64,000 nucleotides of DNA from Chryseobacterium ginsenosidimutans (GCF_024807225.1 NZ_JANUCO010000001.1:806001-870000); one strand, 5' to 3'. Positions 46,552 to 56,974 are shown, counted from the stretch's first letter. The notes: generated from the sequence alone by a model not told the origin. Numbers and translations are program-made.

Positions 46552-46977
46552 TTAGATCTTTGTCTTTACAAGCTCTATGATATTGTTTCCCTGATCCAAA
46601 ATCAGACTGTCTTTCTTTACAGTGGCTTTCATATCCATTTTTTCGTAAGTCGTTTCATTGCCTTTAGATTCCACTTTATTTAAGATAAAAGTTTTATTAT
46701 TACTTCTTATCGTAAGCGTACTTTCCTTAGGATCGTAGTTGAAAACAACCTTTACCAGATTCCCGTCACTCGCTTTGTACACGTAATTTGTTTTCACAGA
46801 TTTTTTTCCATTCACATCAGTATCATAACTTATGGTTGAATCTACTTTTCCGTTATCTGCCAAAATCGTTTCTGTACCATCAGCTTTAATCACGTTTTTG
46901 TTCCCACCTTCATCTTTTTTACAGCTTATTAATGATAATGCTATACAGGAAGCGGCTATTACAAGTCCTTTTTTCAT
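46552..46977 (-). CDS. Predicted lipoprotein, possibly MliC-like
   Basis: A 141-residue protein with a lipoprotein signal (MKKGLVIAASCIALSLISC, lipobox Cys about 19). The C-terminal half forms short strands (VKVVFNYDPKESTLTIRSNNKTFIL... NIIELVKTK) that recall the MliC/C-type lysozyme inhibitor fold, but this is tentative. It has no clear promoter box of the usual type and shares the terminator with rplQ. Confidence 0.65.
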   Translation of the reverse strand: MKKGLVIAASCIALSLISCKKDEGGNKNVIKADGTETILADNGKVDSTISYDTDVNGKKSVKTNYVYKASDGNLVKVVFNYDPKESTLTIRSNNKTFILNKVESKGNETTYEKMDMKATVKKDSLILDQGNNIIELVKTKI

Positions 46978-47090
46978 GTTATTTATTTTTAATATATGAA
47001 TTTAATTATTTTTTCAAACGTAAGAGAAATTTCATTAAATTTAGTAAAAACAAAAACTAAACCAATAACCGCGAACTCAAAACTTTAAAA

Positions 47091-47106
47091 TTACCCAAAT
47101 GTGTAA
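47091..47106. promoter_or_regulatory. Putative response-regulator site upstream of the two-component locus
   Basis: The minus-strand sequence TTACACATTTGGGTAA matches a site at 50036-50051 at 13 of 16 positions (shared core TTTGGGTAA). It lies about 50 bases before the response-regulator start, consistent with autoregulation. Confidence 0.45.
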
Positions 47107-47156
47107 TTGTTTCTGCTTTGTTTTCTGTAGATATTTGTCTTAACAAAATTACCAAC

Positions 47157-47790
47157 ATGAGCATTTCCATAGCCATAGTAGAAGATGAAAAAAACTACAA
47201 CAATGCGTTGAAGAAAGTCATCAATTATCAGGACGATATGAAAGTTGTTGCCCAGTTTTTTGATGGAAATGACGCTCTTAAAAATCTCTCTGATATTTCT
47301 CCGGATGTTGTGATGATGGATATTCAGCTGCAGGACATGCTCGGAATTGAAATCATCGAAAAACTTAAAAAAGAAATGCAAAACACCCAGTTCATCATGT
47401 GTACAAGTTTTGAAGATGATGATAAAGTGTTCAGTTTCTTTAAAAGCCGGAGCAATGGGATATCTTGTGAAAGGGGAGAGTATGGATAAAATCCTTTCTT
47501 CTATCCGCGATGTCTACAACGGTGGTGCACCGATGAGCTTCTCAATTGCCCGAAAAGTTTTAAGTCATTTTGAAAGAAAACTTCCCGAAATAAAAGGCTT
47601 CGACGAACTCACCAAACGCGAAAAGGAAATGCTGGAGCTTCTATCTCAAGGTCTTCTCTACAAAGAAATTGCCGACAAAAAATTCATAGGTATCGACACC
47701 GTAAAAAAACACATCGGAAACATCTACAGAAAACTCCACGTTAACAACAAAGTGGAGGCTATTAATAAATTTAACCATTTTAAAAACTAA
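47157..47790 (+). CDS. NarL/LuxR-family response regulator, interrupted by a +1 frameshift
   Basis: With one base removed the gene encodes 210 residues: a receiver domain (IAIVEDE start with acidic triad Asp/Glu at about 7-9, phospho-acceptor in VVMMDIQL about 54) and a LuxR-type helix-turn-helix (LTKREKEMLELLSQGLLYKEIAD...TVKKHIGNIYRKLHV, about 145-195). The natural reading DKVFSSLKAGAMGYLVKGE is broken by an extra T in AGTTTC at 47433-47438. The start ATG at 47157 gives the usual receiver N-terminus and is preferred to an upstream start. It is likely paired with the histidine kinase at 49190. Confidence 0.88.
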
Positions 47791-47795
47791 GAGTT

Positions 47796-48590
47796 ATGAA
47801 AAATCCAGACAAAATTGATAACATTTCTAATCTAATAAAAGAAGAGTATGTACAGCATGGAATCAATTCAGATACTTTAAATGAAATTATAAAACTCTGT
47901 AATGAATTAATTTCAGAGAATAATAAGACCACTTATAAATCTTTTATAAGCAATAAGAATTTTAAAAATATAAAGCTATATAGTAGTATAAATTTCATTG
48001 ATGGATCAGATTCAGAAGAATTTCCTGCAGGAGCAAAAGAGCCTGGGAATTTTATTAGGGCTTTTGTAGATAATGCGAAGTTTGATAAAAAATTTCAAAC
48101 AACAGAACGTATTTATAAACAAGTTTTAGAAAAATTATTTAAAAATTCAAATGATAAAATCGAAATTTATTTAGGACAGGTTGGAGATGACATCATTTTT
48201 TGTATAGAAGAGCATGGAAATTATTATAGAATAAATGATGTAGAAGAACCTACTTTGGTAGACTCACAATATATTATTGATTTTAATGATAATTTTGGAA
48301 AAACTTTAGATAGTTATCGTATTGATTTAGGATATGAAGAAATAAGAAATACAAGAAAATTTGAAATAACAAGAAATGTGTATGATTACTTAATTAAAAA
48401 TGGATTTGAATGTGTTTTATGTTTCCCTTGTATTTGTATGGATAATGATACTAAGAATCCTCATGGAGTATCATATATAAATAGATATACTTACATGATG
48501 ACATTTGGGAAAATAACTTCTGAATACCAGGAACTTCCGGATGTAGCAGTTTTTGACAGAAATGGTCTTTGCCCTCCTGGAAATTGCTAA
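47796..48590 (+). CDS. Unknown protein with Cys-rich C-terminus in a two-component operon
   Basis: A 264-residue, AT-rich-coded protein without signal peptide or membrane helix. The C-terminal third has two cysteine clusters: ECVLCFPCICMD (about 209-220) and the terminal GLCPPGNC. These might bind metal or form disulfides. The middle carries DDIIFCIEEHGNYYRI. No family was recognised. It starts five bases after the response regulator and ends three bases before the membrane protein gene, so it is firmly embedded in the regulatory operon. Confidence 0.7.
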   Translation: MKNPDKIDNISNLIKEEYVQHGINSDTLNEIIKLCNELISENNKTTYKSFISNKNFKNIKLYSSINFIDGSDSEEFPAGAKEPGNFIRAFVDNAKFDKKFQTTERIYKQVLEKLFKNSNDKIEIYLGQVGDDIIFCIEEHGNYYRINDVEEPTLVDSQYIIDFNDNFGKTLDSYRIDLGYEEIRNTRKFEITRNVYDYLIKNGFECVLCFPCICMDNDTKNPHGVSYINRYTYMMTFGKITSEYQELPDVAVFDRNGLCPPGNC

Positions 48591-48593
48591 AAA

Positions 48594-49193
48594 ATGGATA
48601 CTCTTGATGTATTATACTATATCATAATTATTATGAATTTTATTGTTTCCATAGTCTATAAGAGATTATGGAAACAATTATTCTGGCTTTATTTTGGGAT
48701 AACAATACTAATTGAAATATTATTTACTACTAAAGCGGGCTTTATAACGGCAAGAATGTATAATTATTTGGATCTGTTTTGTATAATCTATTTTGGATAC
48801 ATTTATAGTAAAGAAATTAAAGATAGTTATGTAATTAAAGTAGTATCGCTTTCATTTTTTATATTGGGAGGAATATTTATTTTCATATCCAAAACTAATT
48901 ATTCAATTATTACAGGGTATCTCTATTGTATTTTTTTAATTTTTATCTCTCTGTTTTGGTTTTACAAAAAAATATCAAATAAAAATCAAGAGGAAAATAT
49001 TTTGAATTTATACTTTTTTTGGATTAGCAGTTCATTATTATTTTGGGCGATGTTTTATATTTTCAGGATGTTTCCTATGTATTTTTTTGATAAAAAAGAC
49101 CCTGAATTTTTAAAAGAAATTTCTAAAGTATTTACTATGATTAATATAATTACATATTCACTATTCTTACGAGGCTTATTTTGTAAACAATGA
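48594..49193 (+). CDS. Polytopic membrane protein, possible separate sensor of the kinase
   Basis: A 199-residue protein with about six or seven hydrophobic helices and short loops throughout. No transporter motif was recognised. Its last four bases overlap the start of the histidine kinase (ATGA-type), which implies translational coupling. Because the kinase has only one membrane helix, this protein may supply the sensing membrane domain; this is inference from context. Confidence 0.7.
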   Translation: MDTLDVLYYIIIIMNFIVSIVYKRLWKQLFWLYFGITILIEILFTTKAGFITARMYNYLDLFCIIYFGYIYSKEIKDSYVIKVVSLSFFILGGIFIFISKTNYSIITGYLYCIFLIFISLFWFYKKISNKNQEENILNLYFFWISSSLLFWAMFYIFRMFPMYFFDKKDPEFLKEISKVFTMINIITYSLFLRGLFCKQ

Positions 49194-49975
49194 AAAATCT
49201 TCCTGTAGAAATAAAGATAGTATATATAACTGCAATAATTGTAGTGATGTTATTTGTTGTTTTCATTATTTTCATTGTGTTAGTATATAACAGAAAGCAG
49301 CTTCTGAATTTGAAAGAAAAACAGCTTCAACAATCCGAACACCAAAACCAGCTCCTTCAAAAAGAACTCGAGAAACAAAAATCAATAGAACAAGAGCGTG
49401 AAAGAATTTCTCACGACATGCACGACGATCTTGGAGCAGGGATTTCTGCACTAAAACTTCAGGCAGAATTTTTAAAACAACGGGCAGAAAATGATGATTT
49501 AAAAAGTGATATCGATGAAATGTTGAAAACCTCTGAAGAAATGAATCTTTCCATGAGAGAAATGCTTTGGAGTCTGAATTCCGGAAACGATACATTAGGA
49601 AGTTTTATAGATTACTCAAAAATGTATGCTCATAATTTCCTTAAAAAGACAAAAATTCAACTTGTCATTGAAGATCAAGATATAATTTTTGAAACGACAA
49701 TTACGACAGAACAAAGACGAAATCTGTTTTTATGCTTAAAAGAAGCTCTGAATAATGCTTACAAGCACAGCGAATCTAACCAGTTAAAACTTTCATTTAT
49801 CCAGAAAGGTCAAGAATTCATGATGAGAATCTCCGACAACGGAATTGGAATCAATCCCGAAAAATCGGAAGGAAACGGACTTCGAAATATGAGACGCAGA
49901 ATGAAGGAACAAAACGGGCATTGCGAAGTAACCACTGAAAACGGAACGCATTTGTTTTTCAGAATCGATTTATAA
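49190..49975 (+). CDS. NarX/LytS-type sensor histidine kinase (HisKA_3)
   Basis: A 261-residue kinase with one N-terminal membrane helix (about 10-32), a coiled linker (about 40-65), a HisKA_3 dimerisation domain with the phosphorylated His in ERERISHDMHDDLGAGIS (about 66-83), and an HATPase domain with LKEALNNAYKHSESNQ, a DNGIGI box (about 219-224) and GNGLRNMRRRM. It has no periplasmic sensor domain. It belongs with the LuxR-type regulator at 47157, with two unknown genes between them. Confidence 0.9.
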   Translation: MKNLPVEIKIVYITAIIVVMLFVVFIIFIVLVYNRKQLLNLKEKQLQQSEHQNQLLQKELEKQKSIEQERERISHDMHDDLGAGISALKLQAEFLKQRAENDDLKSDIDEMLKTSEEMNLSMREMLWSLNSGNDTLGSFIDYSKMYAHNFLKKTKIQLVIEDQDIIFETTITTEQRRNLFLCLKEALNNAYKHSESNQLKLSFIQKGQEFMMRISDNGIGINPEKSEGNGLRNMRRRMKEQNGHCEVTTENGTHLFFRIDL

Positions 49976-49996
49976 TTAATTTCAAAATAAAATACG

Positions 49997-50026
49997 AACA
50001 GCATCATTTTATGGTGCTGTTTTTTG
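49997..50026 (+). terminator. Terminator of the two-component operon
   Basis: An 11-bp stem (AACAGCATCAT with ATGGTGCTGTT, one T-G pair; 49997-50021) with a 3-nt loop runs into a T-run. Confidence 0.85.
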
Positions 50027-50035
50027 TTGTGAAAT

Positions 50036-50051
50036 TCACCCGTTTGGGTAA
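50036..50051. promoter_or_regulatory. Putative response-regulator site before the unknown two-gene unit
   Basis: TCACCCGTTTGGGTAA contains the palindrome ACCCGTTTGGGT and matches the site at 47091-47106 (opposite strand) at 13 of 16 positions. It lies about 60 bases before the 138-residue gene, so that gene may be the target of the two-component system. Confidence 0.5.
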
Positions 50052-50108
50052 TTGACTTGGGTTTATTTTAAGAGGAACTTTGAACTGTTAATCAAAAAAC
50101 TAAAAATC

Positions 50109-50525
50109 ATGGCAACAAAAACAAAACAAAACAGTGTGATCGCTTTAACTCCAAAGGAACTTGTAAAATATAGTCTGGCTGAGCGTTCGGTATTTTATGC
50201 ACAATATAATGTACTTGATCTTGAAGGGGGAGATGTTTCCTTGAGAACTTCAATAAGTGGCGTTGTAACTGCAGGAAATGCACAATATAAATTAAATGGA
50301 GAAGTTCATGAAATTCCTGAAGGTGGAACAGCAACAATTGGTGTGAATAGAGATCTTCACGGAAAGAGAATAAAAATCGTAAGAAGTGTCTCTGGTGAAG
50401 AAGGAACTCCTTGTATGTTCACCATTACATTTGCGGGAGGTTATAAAGATGCAGAATATCATGTGTCTTCTAAAATAGACAATATTGGTGTTACGGCATT
50501 TGTGGCATTTATAGATTTTATATAA
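50109..50525 (+). CDS. Unknown small beta-rich protein, possible target of the two-component system
   Basis: A 138-residue protein without signal peptide. It is beta-rich (SLRTSISGVVTAGNAQYKLNG, RIKIVRS, CMFTITFAGGY) and may form a beta-sandwich, with one Cys in the middle. No family was recognised. It lies behind the shared 16-bp motif and nine bases before a secreted protein gene, so these two genes probably form one unit. Confidence 0.65.
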   Translation: MATKTKQNSVIALTPKELVKYSLAERSVFYAQYNVLDLEGGDVSLRTSISGVVTAGNAQYKLNGEVHEIPEGGTATIGVNRDLHGKRIKIVRSVSGEEGTPCMFTITFAGGYKDAEYHVSSKIDNIGVTAFVAFIDFI

Positions 50526-50534
50526 AATAATGCG

Positions 50535-51770
50535 ATGAAAATAATTTATGTCTTATTAATTGTGGTTTCAAATATCCTTTTTGGACAAGTAAGCCCAGAA
50601 TTATTACAAGCACCAGCTTCTCCCGCATCGAATCTATTGGGAGTCGCAAATAGTGAAATTAATAAACCGACAGACGTGGCAACTTTAATGGTGGGACTTC
50701 AGAATCTTTCTTTTAATTTTATTGAAAAGGGATCATTTTCAGTAGATGTTGCTCCTTATTGGATATCTCCAAATAAAAGTGACAAATCCATATCTCAAAT
50801 GTTGACGAATAAGCATTCTATTCCTCAGACATTCGTGTTATCATTTGCTGTTAAAAATATAGATGAGGATGCAGAAAATATGATAGGAAATTCTATTTAT
50901 ACGGCAGTAGGTTTGAAATTTTCTGTATTAAGGGGATATGCTAATCAAGAAACCCGTACAAAGCATGCTTTATTGAAAAAACTATTAACAAGGCATTCTG
51001 GTTTTGTACTTGAAGATAGCGAGATTGATAATATTATAGACGCTGATAACCAATTGAAGAGAATTAAATCTAAAATGGGAAAAATGCTGGAGCCGGCGGG
51101 AAGAAATGATTCTAAACAAGAAGAAATTAAAAGCTCTACTAAATATAAGATTTTATTAGTGGATATGAACAACAGGATAGATTCATTAAAATCTATGTCT
51201 AAAAATGCAGTTGAAAAATCGAATGAGGATTATATAGTTAATCTAGCCGAGATTCAAGCTATTCAAAAAGATTTTAAAATTGTACGTACGGGTTTTCTAT
51301 TAGATTTCGCAGGCGGTACAAGTATCCAATTCAAAGAAAAGCGATTTAATAATTCTAAAATATATAACGCAGGTGTATGGACGGTTTTGGGTTATGCAAC
51401 CGAAAAGTCAGGAACTCCTTTGCTTCTTGTTCGTTATATGTACAATCCCAAAAGTGATTGGATGACTGTCGAAGACTTCAAACCAGAAGGGAATTTCTCA
51501 ACATTTGATGCTGGCGTAAAGTATGAATACTCCCCTAAAGACTCAAAATTTACAGGAAGTTTGGAAGGTTTATACAGAAGTTTTATTTCGGGATCAGATT
51601 TAAAACCTACTTGGAAATGTGTTTTGAATTTAGACTATGCAATATTTGCCAATCAGCATTTAACGCTTTCGTTAGGCAAAGATTTTGACAATAATATTAT
51701 TAAAAAAGGAAATGTAATTGCAGGATTATCTTTTTTAAGTGGTATTGGAACCAAAAGGAAAATTCAATAA
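50535..51770 (+). CDS. Unknown exported protein, probable outer-membrane barrel
   Basis: A 411-residue protein with a signal peptide (MKIIYVLLIVVSNILFGQ, cleavage about 18). The mature part has amphipathic strands with aromatic residues at both ends (NLSFNFIEKGSFSVDVAPYWI, TFVLSFAVKN, AVGLKFSVLRG), a helical insert (about 160-240, Lys/Asp-rich), then more strands to the C-terminus (LTLSLGKDF, NVIAGLSFLSGIG). This fits an outer-membrane beta-barrel, but no family was recognised. It follows the 138-residue gene and precedes a terminator. Confidence 0.65.
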   Translation: MKIIYVLLIVVSNILFGQVSPELLQAPASPASNLLGVANSEINKPTDVATLMVGLQNLSFNFIEKGSFSVDVAPYWISPNKSDKSISQMLTNKHSIPQTFVLSFAVKNIDEDAENMIGNSIYTAVGLKFSVLRGYANQETRTKHALLKKLLTRHSGFVLEDSEIDNIIDADNQLKRIKSKMGKMLEPAGRNDSKQEEIKSSTKYKILLVDMNNRIDSLKSMSKNAVEKSNEDYIVNLAEIQAIQKDFKIVRTGFLLDFAGGTSIQFKEKRFNNSKIYNAGVWTVLGYATEKSGTPLLLVRYMYNPKSDWMTVEDFKPEGNFSTFDAGVKYEYSPKDSKFTGSLEGLYRSFISGSDLKPTWKCVLNLDYAIFANQHLTLSLGKDFDNNIIKKGNVIAGLSFLSGIGTKRKIQ

Positions 51771-51791
51771 AACGAATAAATTTTATTTCTG

Positions 51792-51820
51792 ACCTCCAAA
51801 ATTTAAAATTTGGAGGTTTT
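51792..51820 (+). terminator. Terminator after the unknown two-gene unit
   Basis: A 9-bp stem ACCTCCAAA/TTTGGAGGT (51792-51800, 51809-51817) is followed by T residues. Confidence 0.8.
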
Positions 51821-51928
51821 ATTATTGTTTCAAATCATGAATTACAGCAATCTCAATATTAACTAAAATTTAACTCAGAATAAACGTATAAATTAGCCCT
51901 TCCGTGCTTTCAAAAGTTAAAAATTGAT

Positions 51929-53251
<1,323 letters not shown>

Positions 53252-53268
53252 TTAATCGAATTTATAAA

Positions 53269-53303
53269 TAACGGCAAGCGAAATTTTTAGTTTGCCGTAT
53301 TTT
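53269..53303 (+). terminator. Terminator after eno
   Basis: ACGGCAA (53271-53277) pairs with TTGCCGT (53292-53298) around a loop that itself can partly pair; a short T-rich stretch follows. Confidence 0.7.
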
Positions 53304-53341
53304 GTAATAAGTAGTATATTTAAAAAAAAATAAATTAAATA

Positions 53342-54629
53342 ATGTCAGACAACAAAGTAATATTGAATTACGATGGTAATTCATATGAATATCCTATCGT
53401 AGATAGTACTATCGGAGACAGAGGAATCGATATTTCAAAATTAAGAGACCAGACAGGTTTAATCACGTTAGATTTAGGTTACAAAAATACCGGAGCTACC
53501 CTTAGTGAAATCACTTACTTAGACGGAGACAAAGGAGAATTATTCTACAGAGGATATCCAATCGAGCAGATTGCAGAGAAATCTAACTTCACAGAAGTAA
53601 TGTACCTTTTGTTGCACGGTAACTTACCAACTCAAGACCAATTCAATACCTTTAACGGTAATATCAAAAAATATAACTTCGTAGCAGAGGAGATGAAAAA
53701 AATCATCGATGCTTTCCCTCGTTCTGCTCACCCAATGGGAGTTTTATCTTCTTTAACTTCTGCTTTAACTGCCTTCAACCCGAAAGCGGTTAACGTAAAT
53801 TCTAAAGAAGAGATGGACCTTGCTGCAGAATTGCTTATCGCTAAATTTGCTCACCTTGCTGCTTGGACGTACAGAAAAACGTTGGGTCTTCCATTAAACC
53901 ACGGAGACAACAACCTAAACTATGTAGAGAACTTCTACAAAATGGCTTTCAGACAACCAAATGCTGATTTCGAAATCAATCCGGTTGTAGTTGGAGCTTT
54001 AGACAAATTATTAATCCTTCACGCAGACCATGAGCAAAACTGTTCTACATCTACTGTAAGAATGGTAGGTTTCTGCTCACACAGGTCTTTTTGCTTCAGT
54101 TTCTGCAGGTATTTCTGCACTTTGGGGTCCACTTCACGGTGGTGCAAACCAAGCGGTTATCGAAATGCTTGAATTGATCGAAAAAGATGGTGGTGATGTT
54201 AACAAGTGGGTTGAAAAAGCGAAAGATAAAAACGATAGCTTCCGTTTAATGGGATTCGGACACAGAGTGTACAAAAACTTCGATCCAAGAGCAAAAATCA
54301 TCAAAAAAGCTGCTGACGATTTATTACTTGCATTAGGAATTGAAGACAAAGCGCTTGAAATTGCAATGCAATTAGAAAAAGTAGCTCTTGAAGACGAATA
54401 CTTCATCGAAAGAAAATTATATCCAAACGTAGATTTTTATTCAGGAATCATCTACAGAGCATTAGGAATTCCTACAGAAATGTTCACTGTAATGTTTGCA
54501 TTAGGAAGACTTCCGGGATGGATCGCTCAATGGAAAGAAATGAGAATAAAAGGAGACCCGATCGGAAGACCAAGACAGGTTTACCAAGGTGCTCAACAAA
54601 GAGACTATATCGATATGATGAACAGATAA
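53342..54629 (+). CDS. gltA: Citrate synthase, interrupted by a +1 frameshift
   Basis: With one base removed the gene encodes 428 residues, a normal type II citrate synthase. The N-terminal beta-domain ([19 protein letters not shown]), [11 protein letters not shown], the [14 protein letters not shown] segment with catalytic His, the natural reading [25 protein letters not shown] (catalytic His) and [18 protein letters not shown] with the second catalytic His are seen; the catalytic Asp is in NVDFYSGI. It condenses acetyl-CoA and oxaloacetate. An extra T in GGTTTC at 54068-54073 diverts the frame so that the product would end about 30 residues later; the rest of the gene is intact in the next frame. 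Confidence 0.95.
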
Positions 54630-54653
54630 TATCTGATAGATATAAAATTAAAC

Positions 54654-54680
54654 TCCCAAGTTTTTGCTTGGGATTTTTTG
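54654..54680 (+). terminator. Terminator after gltA
   Basis: TCCCAAG (54654-54660) pairs with CTTGGGA (54667-54673) around a 6-nt loop, then a T-run. Confidence 0.85.
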
Positions 54681-54709
54681 TTTTAAGGCTGGAATTTTAT
54701 GATTAAAAC

Positions 54710-55608
54710 TATAGTTAAATCAAAATAAAATGTCACAAATCTGCGTAAATAAAAAGCTCTCCTGGTGTATATCCGAATTTTCTTCTTATGCTTTTTGCTT
54801 GTGCCCACTTTTTTTCAATTGGATTTAGGTCTGGACTGTAAGGCGGAAGAAATAGCAAAATATGACTTTGTTCTTGAACCTTCAATAGAGCATCTTCTCT
54901 TTTGTGAAAAGTAGCATTATCCAGCACAATAACTGAATTAGGAGCAATAGAAGGTAACAATTCTTGCGTAAGCCAGGCGAAGAATACATCAGCATCTATA
55001 TTACAATTGAATAAGCAAACATTGAATAGTTTGAAGTCCGTTATTGCTCCGATAGCATTTACCCTTCCTCTGGCATGCCAATCTTTACTTGCATAACATT
55101 TTTCTCCTTTTTGACTGTAACCATTTTCTCTTGGCATATCTAATGCAAAGCCACTTTCATCCAGATAAATAATAGATCGTTTTTCTATAAACTCGTATCG
55201 GAATAATTTTAATTGAAAGATAAGCCTAGAGAGTTGATCAGTTTTTGGATGGAATAGCGTTTTTTTTATTACTTATTCCCAAACGCTTTAAAGCATAGAA
55301 TATCGTGCTTTGACCTACTCCAAATTTCTTGGCTCGTTCATATTGGTAATGGTCAGGGTTTTCTACAACATCTTGTCGTAAAGCTTCGACATCAACTTTT
55401 GTTGATGGTTTGTTGCGTTTTATTTTGGGCTCTATACAATTATTCCATCTGAAAAGTGTTCTTATTGGAACGCCAAATCGTTCACTGGCTTCTTGATAAG
55501 TAAGATTGTCTTGATCTTTAATCTTAAATAATTGCTTGCGAAAATCTATTGAATAGCACATGCTCAAAGATATAAAATATTATGACAAATTATAATGATT
55601 TAACTATA
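54710..55608. mobile_element. IS630-type insertion sequence
   Basis: A transposase gene is bounded by inverted repeats: TATAGTTAAATCA at 54710-54722 and its exact complement at 55596-55608, extended by partly matching bases to about 26. A TA dinucleotide at each end fits the TA target duplication of IS630/Tc1-type elements. The element is about 0.9 kb and sits just after the gltA terminator, where it does little harm. Confidence 0.85.
54733..55561 (-). CDS. IS630-family transposase in two frames
   Basis: The first frame (start at 55561) gives an N-terminal helix-turn-helix (QEASERFGVPIRTLFRW) and a second DNA-binding region (FGVGQSTIFYALKRLGIS). The second frame carries the catalytic domain: first Asp in IIYLDESGFA, second Asp in VLDNATFHK, and Glu in SPDLNPIEKKW, with 34 residues between the last two (D34E spacing). 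The frames are joined by a +1 shift (or loss of one A) at a run of eight A residues (plus-strand T-run 55260-55267), giving about 275 residues with the expected TLFHPKTDQ link. Slippage at this run may regulate transposase levels; alternatively the run has one A too many and the copy is dead. Confidence 0.82.
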
Positions 55609-55636
55609 AATAAAATTTCAAGCTTTGTATTTAATT

Positions 55637-56140
55637 TTAATCATTATTAAATCGCTTGTTGACTTTATTGTTCCAAATATTAGCAACCTTTTCAACTTGT
55701 GCTTCTGTTATTACTTGAATATCTATTGCGGTTTTTATACCTTGTACCATAATCATTGAAGCTCTTCTTGTTTCGATAAAATATTTTAAGATCTCCCCAC
55801 TTTCCAGTTCAACCTTTCCAAAAGTAAAATCTTCATCTTTACTTTTAAAATCTCCGTACAATCTATTTTTAGCATTAATTAAACTTCCAAAATGGAGAGT
55901 TCCATTTTCATTGGTGATGAGTTTTCTAGTTGTTAAAATGCTAAAATTGGATGAATCAATAATGGATGAACAAATAATCAGTTCATCATCATGTAGTTCA
56001 AACGGATAATTCTGAAATAAACCCCTAGAATCATTTTCGTAAAATATTGACCATTTGAAATCATAAGGCTTCATGGTACTTCTTTTGATCTTAGCAATAC
56101 AAATTCTATGAATGGATTTATCAGATTTTCTCATTGTCAT
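55637..56140 (-). CDS. Hypothetical protein
   Basis: A 167-residue soluble protein, no signal peptide or membrane helix. The start chosen gives MTMRKSDKSI; an internal Met near residue 23 (MKPYDFKWSIFYEN) is an alternative. It contains FELHDDELIICSSI and ESGEILKYFIETRRASMIM. No family was recognised. It lies next to the insertion sequence and its base composition is similar to its neighbours. Confidence 0.6.
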   Translation of the reverse strand: MTMRKSDKSIHRICIAKIKRSTMKPYDFKWSIFYENDSRGLFQNYPFELHDDELIICSSIIDSSNFSILTTRKLITNENGTLHFGSLINAKNRLYGDFKSKDEDFTFGKVELESGEILKYFIETRRASMIMVQGIKTAIDIQVITEAQVEKVANIWNNKVNKRFNND

Positions 56141-56179
56141 TTTAATACGTGACTAAAATACAAAAGTTTAAAATATAAT

Positions 56180-56974
56180 TTAAATAGTAGGAATCGTTCC
56201 TCCATCAATCACATATTCAGTTCCGGTTAAATAACTGGCTCTCGGAGAAACCAGAAATCCTACAAACTCTGCAACATCTTCCGGTTGAGCAGGTCTTCCG
56301 ATGGGAATTCCTCCCAATGCATCCATCACACTTTGGGTCGCTTCTTCTATTGTTGAATTCGAACTTTCAGCAATACGTTCCATCATTCTCGTCGCAGAAT
56401 CTGTCATAATCCAACCTGGTGAAACCGTCAAAACACGAACTCCTTTTGAGGAAACTTCTTTTGATAAACCTTTGCTGTAATTAATCAAACCCGCTTTTGC
56501 CGCCGCATAAGGCAAAGTAGAATCATAAAGCGGCAATCTCCCCTGAATTGATGCGATATGAATAATTACACCATGTTTTTGTTCGATCATTTGTGGTAAA
56601 AATCCTCTGTCTAAACGAACAGGAGCTAATAAATTGGTCTGAAGTGATGTTTCCCAATCTTCATCCGTCAAAACAGAAAATCCGCCACCTTGAGTTTCTG
56701 AACCTCCAAGAGTATTGATCAAAATATCAAGTTTTCCGAATTTGGATAAGACTTCATCGACAACTTTTTGTGTCCCTTCAGCTTTGCTTAAATCTGCGGC
56801 GATAAAATGAAGTTTTTCATTCATCATTTCCGGTTGATTTCTTGCGGTTACGATTACTGTTGCACCTGCAATTAATAATCTTTCTGCGATGGCTTTTCCT
56901 GCGCCTTTTGTTCCGCCGGTTACCAAAGCTGTTTTGTTGCTTAATTCATTATTGAAATTAAATTGCTCGTTCAT
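56180..56974 (-). CDS. SDR-family oxidoreductase
   Basis: About 264 residues from the ATG at 56974; a longer frame upstream adds a hydrophobic stretch unusual for SDRs and is not preferred. The cofactor motif TGGTKGAGKAIAE (about 18-30), NTLGG (about 88-92, replacing NNAG), the active-site Tyr-x3-Lys in YAAAKAG and a C-terminal TEYVIDGG are visible. It is a classical NAD(P)H-dependent short-chain dehydrogenase/reductase of unknown substrate. It is divergent from an HxlR regulator, a common pairing for inducible redox enzymes. Confidence 0.9.
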   Translation of the reverse strand: MNEQFNFNNELSNKTALVTGGTKGAGKAIAERLLIAGATVIVTARNQPEMMNEKLHFIAADLSKAEGTQKVVDEVLSKFGKLDILINTLGGSETQGGGFSVLTDEDWETSLQTNLLAPVRLDRGFLPQMIEQKHGVIIHIASIQGRLPLYDSTLPYAAAKAGLINYSKGLSKEVSSKGVRVLTVSPGWIMTDSATRMMERIAESSNSTIEEATQSVMDALGGIPIGRPAQPEDVAEFVGFLVSPRASYLTGTEYVIDGGTIPTI

